DNA of 64,000 nucleotides from Candidula unifasciata. Lineage: Eukaryota > Mollusca > Gastropoda > Stylommatophora > Geomitridae. The first letter of the stretch is position 1; each line of letters starts with the position of its first letter. Shown in pieces: positions 42,867 to 54,843 of the stretch. The stretch lies in assembly GCA_905116865.2 (NCBI GenBank), contig CAJHNH020007690.1:186501-250500 (forward strand), written 5' to 3'. The position numbers and the translations under genes are program-made. The notes below the pieces were generated by a model. That model had not been told where the DNA came from. It saw only the letters and a program-made list of their open reading frames with translations, and ran no database searches.

Positions 42867-43124
42867 ACATCTTCAGACAAAAGTCTGACCAGTCTGGCCA
42901 AAGCCTGTAGCCACAATCTCAGTTGTGGGAAGCGTAGCCAGCTCAATAATAATTGGTCAGTCAAATCAGGACTCTCTTTCAGTGCTCTCGCCGGCCTGAT
43001 CTAATGAAACCCAGACGGTGTTAGGGGACAAGGGCAGATAATCCCGAACTGGAGACATAATAGCCATTATGGCCCCCATCTAGAAGATTTGGACGTCGAA
43101 TTACCGACCTTAGGATTGGATTGG

Positions 43125-43335
43125 ATTTTTTACCCCACCAGGACATCACACAAGCGATAAACACCCGATGACACAAAGTGCCACCATGCGGATGAGGATC
43201 ACCGTGGAGAGGTCCCAGAAACCGCGTTCAGACATTTGGCCATAATGATGACCTGCCTATATTGCAGCCCCTGGCAAAAGCCAGAGTGGGGCTTCAAATA
43301 ACAAAAAATAACGTCCTAAGAAGGACGAAAAGTAG
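43125..43335 (-). repeat. SINE-D copy
   Basis: It reads accccaccaggacatcacac, aagcgataaacacccgatga, ccatgcggatgaggatcacc and ctggcaaaagccagagtggg, then cgtcctaagaaggacg. The tail on the left is ggattggattggatt. It is the reverse complement of 49317-49552. Confidence 0.85.
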
Positions 43336-43651
43336 TTATAATTACCGACCTTACCTTATCTGGTACATCAACAACTCTCTAGTCTGAATCCAATGTTTGG
43401 AATCTCGTTCTTGTTCAGAGCCAGTCAAGCAGTATTGATTACCTGATAATTCGTCATTGGATTAAGGAGCAAAATGAAGACTATTTTACTAGTTGGAAGA
43501 ACTAAACAGGTTCCAGTGGACCAAGAGTTGAATAAAAGACGCTGGCGTTGAATAGGATACATGTTGGGAAAACGTAAGAACAAAATAACTAAAATGTCTT
43601 TGCAGTGGGACCCACAGGGGCATAGAAATTAAGGAAGACACAAAACACACA

Positions 43652-43721
<70 letters not shown>

Positions 43722-44990
43722 AAGGAGGCATTGAGCCAAGTTAAAAAGACGAGGACATGGGAAGAGCTGCATGCGAAAGCAAAGAATAAAACGACTTGGC
43801 GCGTTTTAGTTGAGGGCCTATGCTTCAATAGGGGGGGGGGGGGGTTAGAAAGGTATAAGAAGAAGGAAATGGTTCTTTTTAGGATAGATTCCCAAAATGT
43901 TTAAATACCATTGTTAATATATGATATCATCTACCTGCCTTGGACAGCAACTTATTTCGTAATCGTATAATAATCTCATACAACTGTTTTGTACAGTAGA
44001 ACGGGAAATTTGGGATTAGCTCGTGTTTGATTTGCATCCGACTAATGACTCTTTAAGTCATTGGATGTAAATATTCAAGAATGTAAACCCCGAGGTTAAA
44101 CATAATTTTTCAGTGTATCTTAATTTATACAAGTTTGGTTGTCACAGAACTCTTGTGTAGCCATAACTGATGCCTGTTGATACCTTACTTGGAGGTTGAA
44201 CAAGGTTTCTGAGATTTGTCCTGTTGGACTGGCATCCAGAAGGTTACTTTTTAAGTCGTAAGTTTTTCACATTTTCATGTCTCAGCCCGATGGAACAGTC
44301 AGCTGTCGAGCTGCAGTAAAGCTGTACATTTGTATACATACTGTATATAATTCTGTCGTGTCTTTTCGTTCCATTTATTTTTCAGACTGCATTCTTGTGC
44401 TGTAATGCACTTACTTCAGGATTATTTTCTTCTTGCTGATGTCTCGCTTTTTGTTTTTCAAATTGTCTATTGATGAAGGGTGTTGCTGCAACATTCCTTA
44501 TTTGTTTATTCTAACTGTATTATATAAAACTGATAGATAGCAGCAAACGTAAGTACCGGACATATAAATGAACTAACTCAAAGATTCAAACAAAGCTATT
44601 TATCAGTTGAAGTCACAGAAATGAGGGTTGGATGCAAAAATCTCCAACAATATTTCTGATTATGGCTATTTTTTTCTTCTTCTGCGTATTGTTTATTTCC
44701 GGTGGTCACACATGTGTCATTCATCTGACCAGACAGATATGCGATTCCTCTTAGAGACATTTCAGTCAAATGATTTTTGTGTATTCTTGTTTAAGTTTGT
44801 GATATTGTATATTCATGTATTGTGTTGTTGATGGCTCTCCCGTCGCAACGTACACTTGTCGTTTGTGATTGAGAAAATGGTGACTGGTTTTTGTGTGTGC
44901 TTGGTTTAGCCACGCCCTTCTCTAATTATAATAAAAATCTGGAGCTGGCCGTGGTTTAGCATATTTACTTTCCAATACATCACATGATAC
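43336..44990. other. Mostly unassigned non-coding DNA
   Basis: It holds a (CA)n(GA)n microsatellite at 43645-43716 and a poly(G) run at 43831-43844. A LINE-like patch may lie at 43480-43800 (KTILLVGRTKQ-type wording, then GRR.WGHMLGK), but is too weak to call. I see no supported exon. Confidence 0.5.
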
Positions 44991-44999
44991 ACAATTTTT

Positions 45000-45225
45000 A
45001 GTCATCCCCTTTGTGGGATGCAATTTGTCGTTATTTGAAGCCCTACCCTGACTTTTGCCGGGGGCAATGAATATAACTGGGCCACAATTGTGGCCATAAC
45101 GGCTAAAAATGGTTTCTGGGACCTCTACATGGCGATCCTTATCCGCATGGTGGCACTTTGTGTCACCGAGTGTTTATCGCTTGTGTGATGTCCTGGTGGG
45201 GTATAACTTACATACATACATACAT
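45000..45225 (+). repeat. SINE-D copy with CATA tail
   Basis: It carries atttgaagccctaccctgac, cgatccttatccgcatggtg and gcactttgtgtcaccgagtg, then gtgtgatgtcctggtgggg. The 3' tail is acatacatacatacatg. Confidence 0.85.
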
Positions 45226-45264
45226 GATACTCAATTTAGGCGGAATCTAACTCTGAGTCAAGCT

Positions 45265-45265
<1 letters not shown>

Positions 45266-45339
<74 letters not shown>

Positions 45340-45385
45340 TATATATATACACACACACATATATATATATATACACACACACAAT
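45266..45385. repeat. (TA)n/(CA)n microsatellite
   Basis: About 60 bp of pure ta, then alternating acacac and tatata blocks. Confidence 0.97.
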
Positions 45386-45455
45386 ATGGATATGAACCCA
45401 AGACCTCAGGACCAGAGGGCGAACGTCTAGCAACTACACTATCGCAGCTTTCTAG
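45385..45455 (-). repeat. tRNA-like SINE head fragment
   Basis: The minus strand reads gctgcgatagtgtagttgct, agacgttcgccctc and cttgggttcatatcc (B-box-like). The body is replaced by the microsatellite. Confidence 0.6.
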
Positions 45456-45949
45456 ATTAAAGCATAATCAATAAAATGACAATGTTATGTCTATATAGAT
45501 GATTAACCAACGAGAAAATTTATGCATTTTGAAAGGTGAACAGCTGTTAAAGTATTGTTCCACAAGGGTGTGTGAATAAATTATCAATTCTGATGTCGTA
45601 GAAAACATAAATATTACATTTGGGTGAGGCCGTGCATTACTTATAGGTAGCAGGTTTTTTTGTTTTGTTTTGTTGACGACCATCGATCGATCCAGGGCCA
45701 TCAAACCTATAATAAACGAACACAAAAGGTCTAGCATACCATTTCTTCTATTGACTCTTAAGAAGACGATATTTTATTAACTGCACCCACTTGTGCGACG
45801 TATGTAGTTGCTAAGTTAACTAAAGTTCCCTAGTTAGTTACTAAGTCAGTCGACAGATTATCCTCATTGCACATCAACCCATTCAGTCCATAAGTGCTCG
45901 AATCCCCTGCTTAGCAAATCCCCCAGTGAGTAGAAACTCGCGATACCAG

Positions 45950-46260
45950 TTCTGTGTTGGTTTCATATTCTTGTTTGGCTTCCTGCATTGTGCTCTTGTC
46001 TGGCCACACCCCTATCAACATGTTGTTCTTGCAGTCTTTTCAGGGTAGCAAGTTCATTGCTGTCACTTGGTTCTTGAAAACGAACGTCATACTTCACGTA
46101 GAATATTCAGAATATCAGCATGATTCATGGCTTGTCCGCCCTCCACAGTTGCTTTACCTGCAACCCGATCAGCTTGCTCATTTCCTTGCACTGAAACTGA
46201 TATGTAGCTTCCTCGACTGCTTTAGAGACTCAAGCCACGGTCTTCGGATCCAGCCCTTCT
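45950..46260 (-). pseudogene. LINE RNase H C-terminal remnant (different family)
   Basis: The minus strand reads SVQGNEQADRVAGKATVEGG then QAMNHADILNILREV, matching the 'GNE.AD.LA' end of RNase H domains in non-LTR elements, with the following GGQ....DIL.AL motif. It differs from LINE-H. Confidence 0.7.
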
Positions 46261-46269
46261 CTATCTTTA

Positions 46270-47510
46270 ACCCCTTTAAATCCAATTAGTGCTTTAGGCA
46301 TATGGTATCAATAAGCATTCGGTGGGTATTGAAGCTGACGTTACGATGGCAACAGTAACTTCTCAAGACATGTCATGGAACTGATGATTAGCTCGATCGA
46401 CCTGGCGTAACAGGGAAACGTCTTCACTTGTTTGTTAGTAGGTAGGATATTGCGTATTAGTTGAAGGGAACAAAATCAAGAGGTCTTAGCAGTCTTGACA
46501 TTCCCTTTCTAGAACCGTCACGTGTAGAGAGATATTTAAAAATGAATGATCTATAAATAATATATGATATAATATTTGTTGATATTCCATGTCAAAGAGA
46601 GCCAAGTAGTTCTCGCTTTCTAGAAGTCCATAGAAGGACAGCAGTCAATTAAATTAGTATATTTAGGTGCAGAACTAAATGATGCAATCTAGACGCAGTT
46701 AGGAAATCCCACGTGAAGAACGTAGATAGGAAACAAGTCGGATAATGCCTGAACCTTCTGGGAGCAGATAGGGAGTAGAAAACATGTTCCACACATTCTA
46801 TCATATCTGCATAAATAGTGGGTAAGAAACCACTTGAGCATCCTCCAGTCACTGAGACTTAGAAGAGGGGGGAACTATAACATGGACCCTCACACGTTAA
46901 GAGGAATCATCAGTCTACGAGACTTAGCAGAAGAGGAACCAGTCACATGAAGCCTCAAAAACATACACTAGAGAAAAGATTTGAAACGCAACATTGAACT
47001 GCAGAGACAACAGTCAAGATACATGGTTCCATGCTCAACAGAAACATTAGATAAAAACATTACTGAGATGTTAGCCCCGGCAGTGAAGCCGTTAGTACCA
47101 GACAGCAATAGAAGCCAGGCGGTAGTCATAGTGAGCAGAACCAGCTAACAAATAAACTAGAGATGAAGAAAACAACGCGACCCCAGGGGTATGTGACCAC
47201 AGAGCCAAAACAGTGGCCATTCAGAACATCATTGATGTTAAGTGTTACATTACTGAGGTATCACAATAAAGACCCTATGGAAAAGAAGAGTTGTTTCAAA
47301 ACATGTCATTGCATAAGCATCAGAGTCACGTGAGAAGCAGGTATCAAGCATGAGAGACCATCATCATCACCACTGTCGAAATGACCATCTTTCACCTCCT
47401 CCATATTCTTCAGTTGACTTCTTCTGTAGCAAAACTGGATGTGACATCAACATACACAAACAAGACAACTGTGCTACACTTGGAGCCAAAGTCAATAATA
47501 AAAACCCACC
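46270..47510. other. No gene seen; purine-rich unassigned DNA
   Basis: The stretch from 46640 to 47340 is A/G-rich (agaagagg, gagaccat, aacagaaac) without open frames of note. Nothing recognisable. Confidence 0.4.
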
Positions 47511-47514
47511 CCCT

Positions 47515-47590
47515 ACGATGCGGATAGGAACCCAAGTCTTTCAGTACGGCAGGTTGAGCTACTGCGTTATCCTTCTTACGCCGATTAGTG
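47515..47590 (-). repeat. tRNA-like SINE head fragment
   Basis: The minus strand reads cgtaagaaggataacgcagt, agctcaacctgcc and gacttgggttcctatcc, like an A-box and B-box pair. Confidence 0.45.
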
Positions 47591-47689
47591 TGGAGTATCA
47601 TTAAATTCAGGAAGTTAACATAGTCAACAAATGTTACAAAAAAAGTCAGATGTGTCGTCGGAAAGGCGTAAAGATCCCAGCCGTGCTGC

Positions 47690-47905
47690 AAACATACAAC
47701 GGAACTGTCATTTCGACGAACAAAAATAAGAACTTACATTAATGCTGCTGCTAACAGACACAGTGGAATTACGTCATTTGGACGAACGAGGGAAAAAAAA
47801 AAAGAATCATCAGTAATGCATCGACAAACTGGCACAACGCAATTACGTATTTCGGAGGAATGAAAAGAAGAAAAAAATATCATTAATGCTGTTGCAAATG
47901 TGGAA
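47690..47905. repeat. Degenerate repeat of about 75-80 bp, three units
   Basis: Units share attaatgctgctgc.aa..., then cacaacgcaattacgt.att and cga.gaatgaaa. Confidence 0.55.
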
Positions 47906-48361
47906 AACAATCAATGGGGTGAACTCACGAAAGATGATCTCTTGTCTGTAGGATGAGGTAACAAGAAAAATGTAAGTTACTGAAAACCGTACCTGGAGAG
48001 AATGATACAGCCTGGAGTGCCTGCGGGCTCTGTGCGCCTCAAGACTCGGGGGGTGGGGGGGGGGGGAGGCACGACGGATAATTAACCAGATAACAATGGA
48101 TACCACCAGTATGAAAACTCAACGCTGGCTGTTGATGCGGGAGCAAACCCTGGACTTATCCTGAATGCTGTGACGTCGAATCTTTACGGAGATGAATCCA
48201 GAATTCAATAATTCCATCCATAAAATCAAAAGGGTTGCACCTGATACAACAGAATGGAGGATTATACTGCAACTAATATGAACTGTATAACAACAGAATA
48301 TGGAGATGATGATAAATAATATGAAAGGGGTTTGTTAATTGATTAGTGTAAGTAAAATAGC

Positions 48362-48469
48362 GAATGAAGAACAAACGGAAGAAGAGGAAGAAGAAGAAGA
48401 AGAAGAGGAAGAAGAAAAAGAAGAAGAAGAAGAGAAAAAAAGAAGAAGAAGAAGAAGAAGAAGAAGAAG

Positions 48470-48501
<32 letters not shown>

Positions 48502-48560
48502 GAAGAAGAAGAAGAAGAAGAAGAAGAAGAGTTAGATGGGGATGAGGAAGAAAAGGAGGA
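48362..48560. repeat. (GAA)n/(GAG)n purine tract, about 190 bp
   Basis: Nearly pure gaagaagaa with agg variants. Poly-Glu, poly-Lys or poly-Arg frames are artefacts. It could be an expanded SINE-B or rep-C tail, but no body is visible beside it. Confidence 0.95.
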
Positions 48561-48839
48561 GGATGTGTTGGGCAAGCAAGGGAGGGAAAGATGAATAATA
48601 ATAACAACAAAAAGAAATGATAATACATGTAGATTTATGAAACACCTTGTTCACGCCTAGATATTTTCACAATTGCAGCTGCGACATAAACATTATAGGG
48701 ATATGAATAATAAAAACGTAAACAATTGCTAAGTTTGTTGCCTGGAATATTTCACTGTATCTCGTCAGGTGACACCTACAGAAAGTATCTCTATGCATTA
48801 AGATGCACCACAATTAGTCATTTCCTAATGCAACGTTTA

Positions 48840-48945
48840 TGTCTGCGGCTCTGGCTTAAAGGTTAGTGAAGTGGTTTCACAATGTAATCCTCGACGTTGA
48901 CGAAAGTTTGATTCCAGTGGTGGGCAAGTTAGAAATAAAAGACAT
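48840..48945 (+). repeat. tRNA-like SINE head
   Basis: ctggcttaaaggttagtgaa resembles an A-box region and gaaagtttgattccagtgg a B-box. Confidence 0.4.
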
Positions 48946-49114
48946 TTTCGTAGCTTTAATATTAAGGTAAGGGGCTCCGTGGGAAAAGATTTACATTTTA
49001 ACACATAATATTTTCATAGGTAATAGTGGATATAGTGCAACCAGTCAACCCTCACTGGGAAGATGATTCATTTTTGAAGCTTTGGTTTTTGATTCTTTAA
49101 AAAAAAATTTTTTT

Positions 49115-49640
49115 TTTTTTTTGCGTTCACCAGCGGTGAACTCCCAGAAACGTCCTCGGGTTCGTCGACTTCTAAACTTTGACCTTGCTAGAGAATATGA
49201 GTTTTGTGTTCTCTTTCGTTTTACTGGACTTGATTACTTGTGCGCAGATTGTTAGTTCCTCGCCTGTCGGACAGATACACTCAGAGTAAACATCCATAGT
49301 TAGTCAGTCGCCTCGTCCATACCCAATTTCGTCCTTTTTAGGACGAAATTTTTTGTCATTTGAAGCCCTACTCTGGCTTTTGCCAGGGGCCGCAATATAG
49401 GCAGGCCATATATATATGGCCAAATGTCTGAACGCGGTTTCTGGGACCTCTCCACGGCGATCCTCATCCACATGGTGGCACTTTGTGTCATCGGGTGTTT
49501 ATCGCTTGTGTGATGTCCTGGTGGGGTAGAAGTTCAGTTCAGTTCAGTTCATTCAGTCGCCTTGTACAATATGTGTGTTAGGCAAGCAGTCGGTCTGTTT
49601 TTCTTCCACTCAAATTTGGACCCTGATGCCCACTTGTAGA
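49115..49640 (-). repeat. SINE-B copy split by a SINE-D insertion
   Basis: The outer parts (49115-49316 and 49553-49640) are one minus-strand SINE-B (cacttgtag.., ccactcaaatttggaccctg, cagtgggtctg-like, and gcgttcaccagcggtgaac). It is interrupted by SINE-D. Confidence 0.75.
49317..49552 (+). mobile_element. SINE-D copy nested in SINE-B, 13-bp target duplication
   Basis: It is a full copy from tcgtcctttttaggacgaaa (a small hairpin) to gatgtcctggtggggta, with the tail agttcagttcagttcag. Flanks tcagtcgcctcgt (49304-49316) and tcagtcgccttgt (49553-49565) differ by one base. The duplication and tail indicate LINE-mediated insertion. Confidence 0.85.
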
Positions 49641-49929
49641 ATCTTGATATAGTTTTTGTAGCAAACACCTAACGACTTTGACCTCTACTACGTTACAAAG
49701 ACATGTGCAAGCGGGACATGAATAATACAGGTAGTGAGGTGGACTCTTGAGAAAAAAAATGCAATGGACCGAGTTGGGTGGAGGGGGCACAGTATAAAGG
49801 GAATGAGAATAAAGGAGGAACTGATTGCAAACAGGATAAAAGATGAGCGTCTGAGAAGAAACCAAACACAAATGTTGACAACAATTGTCCTGAAATCCCA
49901 TTCCATAATTGTGGAAGACTTTCCTTAAC

Positions 49930-50040
49930 GCGGGCAGGTCTTGCTAGTCACACTCGTCATTGCCACGGGCTGTGAGTCCCACGCCTCCTCATTTCGCAGA
50001 TAACACTATCGTCTGGAAAGACGGAAAGGTGCCAATCATC
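49930..50040 (+). repeat. rep-E fragment
   Basis: It contains acgggctgtgagtcccacgc, ctcctcatttcgcagataac and tcgtctggaaagacggaaag, then gtgccaatcat, matching 25840-25935. Confidence 0.6.
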
Positions 50041-50284
50041 AGTCATCACATCTAACTAGGTATAATAAGATATCCTACACAAAACATTGTACAGTCTGTT
50101 GCTTCTGTTTTCATTGCTCACATTCACTACTAGAAACATACCTTTCAGTCACACAGAAGTTAACTGTACATTGCGCGATAGTCTAACAATTAAAAATATA
50201 TTAATTGCATTGATTATTATGTGAATCAGTAGGTTTAACATACACTTTAAAATTATTCGACCGTAGGTATACTTAGGTTACATT

Positions 50285-50360
50285 AATAATACATACATAC
50301 ACACATACATACATACATACATACATACATACTGCGTGCATACATACATACATACATAAA
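50285..50360. repeat. (CATA)n microsatellite
   Basis: It is interrupted once by ctgcgtg. Confidence 0.95.
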
Positions 50361-50465
50361 CACTAATATACACCATCAATGCATAATTTTGTAATACACA
50401 ATGCTTACCTGCATAAAACTTACACACGTACTTATATATATTTACATTTATACCTCATAGCTGCT

Positions 50466-50725
50466 TTTTTGCTTCTTCTTCTTCTTCTTCTTCTTCTTCT
50501 TCTTCTTCTTCTTCTTCTTCTTTTTCTTCTTCTTCTTCTTCTGCTTCTTCTTTTTCTGCTTCTTCTTCTTCATTCACTTTTAGAAGAGTAATTGGCACGT
50601 TGTATTAAAATTTAGTGCTAGGCTGCGATATCTGTGCTTCTCGGTCCAGCATAGCCCATTTCAGCAAACTGTTAATGAGTCGAAATTGACGATATGCTTT
50701 TAGGGGGCAGCTAGTCTAGTCTTGT
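50466..50725 (-). repeat. rep-C copy with an expanded (TTC)n tail
   Basis: 50470-50575 is a near-pure ttc run. It is followed directly by taattggcacgttgtattaa, gctaggctgcgatatctgtg and cccatttcagca, the rep-C body in minus orientation. The expanded triplet run occupies the element's tail position. Confidence 0.85.
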
Positions 50726-50745
50726 CCCTCTAAAATGATGCACTA

Positions 50746-51058
50746 GTAAGGCAGGAATCTATCCACAACAGGCAGGAATCTATCCGCAACAAGTAGGAAT
50801 CTATCCACAACAGGCAGGAATCTATCCGCAACAGGTAGGAATCTATCCGCAACAGGTAGGAGTCTATCCGCAACAGGTAGGAATCTATGCGCAACAGGTA
50901 AGAATCTATCCACAACAGGTAGGAATCTATCCGCAACGGGCAGGAATCTATCCGCAACAGGCAGGAATCTATTCGCGAACAGGTAGGAATCTATCAGCGA
51001 ACAGGTAGGAATCTATCCGCAACAGGTAGGAATCTATCCGCAACAGGCAGGAATCTAA
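50746..51058. repeat. 21-bp minisatellite, about 15 copies
   Basis: The unit is aggaatctatccgcaacagg plus one base. The 21-bp period keeps an open minus-strand frame that is an artefact. Confidence 0.97.
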
Positions 51059-51062
51059 ATGT

Positions 51063-51290
51063 CCTCATTTCCAAGTCACCATGGGATATTGTGGTTCGGG
51101 TATGCAGTCTAATCCCAACAGGACCGCACAACGAGTGATAAATACTCTCTGACACAAAGTGCCACCATTCGGATGAGAATCACCCGGGTGCAAGTCCCAG
51201 AAACCCAGTTGAACTATCAGGTTATATTAAGACCTCAGACAATAGCCGAGGTGGGGCTTTAAAATAAGGAAAATATTGAGGCGGCAACCT
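51063..51290 (-). repeat. SINE-D copy
   Basis: It reads cgagtgataaatactctctg, then acacaaagtgccaccattcg, gatgagaatcacc and ccgaggtggggcttt. It is the most diverged of the four copies. Confidence 0.75.
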
Positions 51291-51609
51291 AGGCTGTGCG
51301 GTTTTTTACCAACTTCTCCCTAACGTAGGCAATATTTAATGTTGTCAGTGTTTCTCCCTCCCTCCCTTTTTCACTGGACTCCCTCACCTCTCTAGCTTTG
51401 TTGGTATCGTTAAAAAAAAAATGGTGGGCCCGGAGTCCCATTGTCTCAGAGCTGAAAACAGAAATCCTGTTATTGGACGATACCTTCGCTTGAGAAAACC
51501 TCTTTGGACCAGCAACTCTCCTGTTTGGCGCACGCACCGACTGATCTCGCCCGCTCTCTCCTGATTCCTCGTGCTACTATAGCTGGCGCTCGGTAAGGCA
51601 ATTTCATGT

Positions 51610-51617
51610 TGACGTCA
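51610..51617. promoter_or_regulatory. Perfect CRE palindrome (tgacgtca) in a locally GC-richer stretch
   Basis: The consensus cAMP-response element lies in 51430-51660, which is GC-richer than its surroundings. It is preceded by a donor-like gctcg|gtaagg at about 51590. No adjacent gene is established, so a promoter role is speculative. Confidence 0.2.
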
Positions 51618-51929
51618 CGGTGGAGTGGTGACATGAGCTGCTCACCCAAACACGATTCATTCCGCATCGGTAGTGGACACGTTCTTGTTGAGTCACAGTA
51701 TAAGTTCTAGGAATAATGCATGAGCCTAATGAAAACAAGTAATCATTTTCTAATGATATGTGGCGCATCAGTGTCTAAGCAGTTGGTTTATTTCATGTAA
51801 AGAGGGATTTATAGAACAATGTTTTGTTGACGAAAATATTTCATTTTCTTTTCTTGGATTCATTTTAAGCTTACCTGCTACGGTAAGTGTCTAGAATAAC
51901 ATGTGTTGATATAGTAGTTATTATTGTTT

Positions 51930-52146
51930 TTAAAGCTTCTACTTGATTCTTCTTTTTCTTCTTAACATTATTATTCTCTTCCTCCTCGTCCGCTTCATCT
52001 CCTCCTCCTTCTTCCTCACTCTTGTTTGTTCTTCTTTGTCCATCGACTTCCTTATCTCTTCTCTGCTTTTTATTCACATTCTTTCTTCTCCTCCTCCCAC
52101 ATATTATCGTTCATTTATTATAGCTATTGATCTTTTACTAATCCCC

Positions 52147-52177
<31 letters not shown>

Positions 52178-52180
52178 AAA
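51930..52180. repeat. Pyrimidine-rich tract ending in C25A13
   Basis: A ttcttc/cctcctcc-rich stretch is followed by 25 C (52143-52167) and 13 A (52168-52180). Confidence 0.85.
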
Positions 52181-52464
52181 ACTACCCACTTCTAAAAATG
52201 AAAAATGACTAGACCTTATCTAAAAACATAACTCACTTTTAGCTACTGTTATCGCATCTTATATCATAGCACCATGTCAGTTTCAAACAGGCCTAAATAA
52301 AAACATGCTGCAGGCTCAGACTGTCAGACAGTCAAGTCCTTTTTTTCAGAGGCTTTGGATTTCCCAGGTTTTCCATCTTTGCCATTTTTATTACACTTTT
52401 CTCTCACTAACCATGATTGAAACCACGGATCTCCTGATCTCATAGATCGGTGTCAAATTTTGAA

Positions 52465-53160
52465 CTAAGAATCGACAACACAGCACTCGCGATACTCTCA
52501 TAAGCGCTTCGCCTCCATTTTAAGCAGCAAGTGAAGAGTTCCAATTCGGATGGTACCAGTAAATTTCTAACTGTACATCCATCTCCCTTTTCTGTTGAGT
52601 TTAGAGGGTCAGCCAAATTCTATGAAAACTCCTCACAGCGCCATTCTTCTCAGACCGTAATGATCTATTTGTACCTCCGCACTGTTCACTCACTCTCAAA
52701 AGGCTCTAACAACATCTAGCTTGTAACACATCAGTTCACCACCAAGTGGTGCAGAACAAGCCAGTCTATTCGCTTGTTCGTTTCCCAACAAGCCGGCATC
52801 ACCTGGAGAAAATATTCAAAGGACGCTAACTACTCGGGACCTCTGAAGCGAGCCTGCTCTCTGCCGGTCTCCACCTTTCTCAACATGCTCTGTAAATCAC
52901 TTACAATTACCAGATGTTGTACAGCTAGTTCTCAAGCCAGCGGAAGTCAGCAGTGACTGCCTTCACCTCCATTCTCAAATTAGACGTTGTTCTATCATAT
53001 GCCAGGCTTTGTTGCACTAAGCAACGTCCATTCACTTTTATTATGAACACCCATGTAACTTCGTCTGCCTAATAACACAAAGCCATTTGTATAGATAATC
53101 ACACCACCTGGGTGGGAATTGTCATGAATCATTTACAGATCGATATTCTAAGAGATCAGC
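52465..53160 (-). pseudogene. LINE-H: RNase H domain and 3' end
   Basis: It is collinear with 35845-36570 (cagcactcgcgatactctca; gcactgttcactcactctca; ccagcggaagtcagcagtga; catatgccaggctttgttgc). The minus strand encodes the same ITNDSQ.../MEVKAVTA-type RNase H core with stops. Confidence 0.75.
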
Positions 53161-54100
53161 AAACCACTCTATTTATAATCTTGTTTCGCACACTGGGATT
53201 TGTCAATGATTACAGTTCATCCTAAACATTCGCATCTGTGTAAAACTTAGGGCAGCAGTTCTGAGATTGGGAAAAAAGAGTCAAATGGGTCTAAATTTTC
53301 TTCAAGTCCATATTGCTTGTTCCAGATTGCATTCCCCAAGTCCATATCGTGGAACTTAGGTCGTCATGCCACGTCTACAGCCTTCGGTTACATGTACTGG
53401 CAATCCTTTTTGATACTTTAATTTTATACGACCACATCTCGTCGGCTACGAGATTTCATGAGGAATTCCTAGGTATCCATAGCGGTCTCCATCAACAATA
53501 CCATATAATTAGGGAATTAGGGTTAGGGCTAGTGTTAAATGCACAGCAGCTACTACTCAGCCTAACCCTAACGCCCTTATATTGTGTAACGTTCTGGTAA
53601 TTTCTCTATAAAATATCGAAGCTACGAGATGTGGTTGTATACCATTAAAGTACCTAATTTTTTTTTTTTTTTTTTGGGTACAGATGTTTCTCCATGCCAT
53701 GACACCAAAGTGGATAGCATCTTCTCTCTTGGTCTCTTCTGACCTCTCTTTCACTCTGACTTTCCTGTTACCACTACATAAAGCTGTTTTCCCTTTCTAA
53801 TGACTGTCGTGAAATGATAGCCATTACGCATCGGTCTGTAAGGCTGATAACCTGTCTTACCTGTAATCTGCACAAAATTCAAACTTGGACTCGCCCAGAA
53901 ATATGCCTGTATTGGACAACATTATTATGTCTGCCTTTTCTGGTTACTTTAACTAAACTCCACTTTTAAATGTATATCTCCTGGAGATATATTTAGGGAG
54001 TTATTTGAGGTTTCTTGGAAACCGATTTACTCCTTGCCCCAGTATACAAGGAACTTCTTTTGTACCAACGCCTGAAGTGTCTAAGCGACGCTATTCTCCT
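53160..54100. other. Unassigned; telomere-like motifs at 53517-53573
   Basis: There is no supported exon. ttagggttagggct (53517-53530) and agcctaaccctaac (53559-53572) are inverted around a 28-bp loop. A T17-type run lies near 53658. Confidence 0.5.
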
Positions 54101-54106
54101 TGCCAG

Positions 54107-54198
54107 CTTCTCAAGCGTCCAGATGTGTTAATCTGTGCCTGTATAACTTTCACTTTTCAAGGCAATCTGGAAATGTCTCAGTTTTTACATATGCTTGG
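54107..54198 (+). CDS. Tentative internal exon, product unknown
   Basis: A strong acceptor (ctattctccttgccag) and a strong donor (cttgg|gtaagt) frame 92 bp. Two frames are open: LLKRPDVLICACITFTFQGN..., or SQASRCVNLCLYNFHFSRQS..., which would join in phase 0 to 54844. I recognise neither. Called only from splice sites and proximity. Confidence 0.25.
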
Positions 54199-54843
54199 GT
54201 AAGTTAATTATAGTTTACGAGTACCTAGAATGATGTCTGTAAAGTAGTCACTGCTGTAGAGAAATCCATATCGGCTGTGTGATCTCACTTAGTTCGACCG
54301 TTCTTGATCGCTAGAGAAGCGGATTCGAACGTAGATCTTCCACTGTACAGACTAAATAGCTTATGCCCTCAATAAACCACCCATACTGATAAACATTTAA
54401 TGCCCTTACAATTGTGTACGTTTTAAACTACTTACAGAATTTGTACATACGAAATGGGGACAGAATTGGGTCAGGGCTGTGTTAATCAAAGTATGTGTGT
54501 GTTTGACCCAGATCAATGAGTGCTGGGGCGGTTGGGAAAGCTAGGAATGCAGGTACTGACAGTAAATATTGGTGTCTGTGTGCAGAGTGAGAGGGAGAGT
54601 GATATATGTGTTAGACCACTTTATCTATCTCCACTGTATATCTGACTTGCCTTCTCTTGCACTAAACAGACAGATAAATATAGGAGACTTATGTCTTTTG
54701 GTCTGGAGAGGCAATCTGAGGAATGAAACAGGAGAGCAGGGAGGAGTCAGCAGATGGGGGTTGATGACTGATGCTTGCTCTGTCTTTCCTGTCAAGATGT
54801 TACCCTCTTGATGATTACTAATGTTGAGTTATTTTCTTGACAG

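Noticed and set aside
45109..45474. 121-codon frame with IYIYIY repeats
   Set aside because: SINE-D sequence followed by a TA microsatellite.
45954..46289. 111-codon + strand frame
   Set aside because: It is antisense to an RNase H remnant that reads well on the minus strand (GNEQADRVAG).
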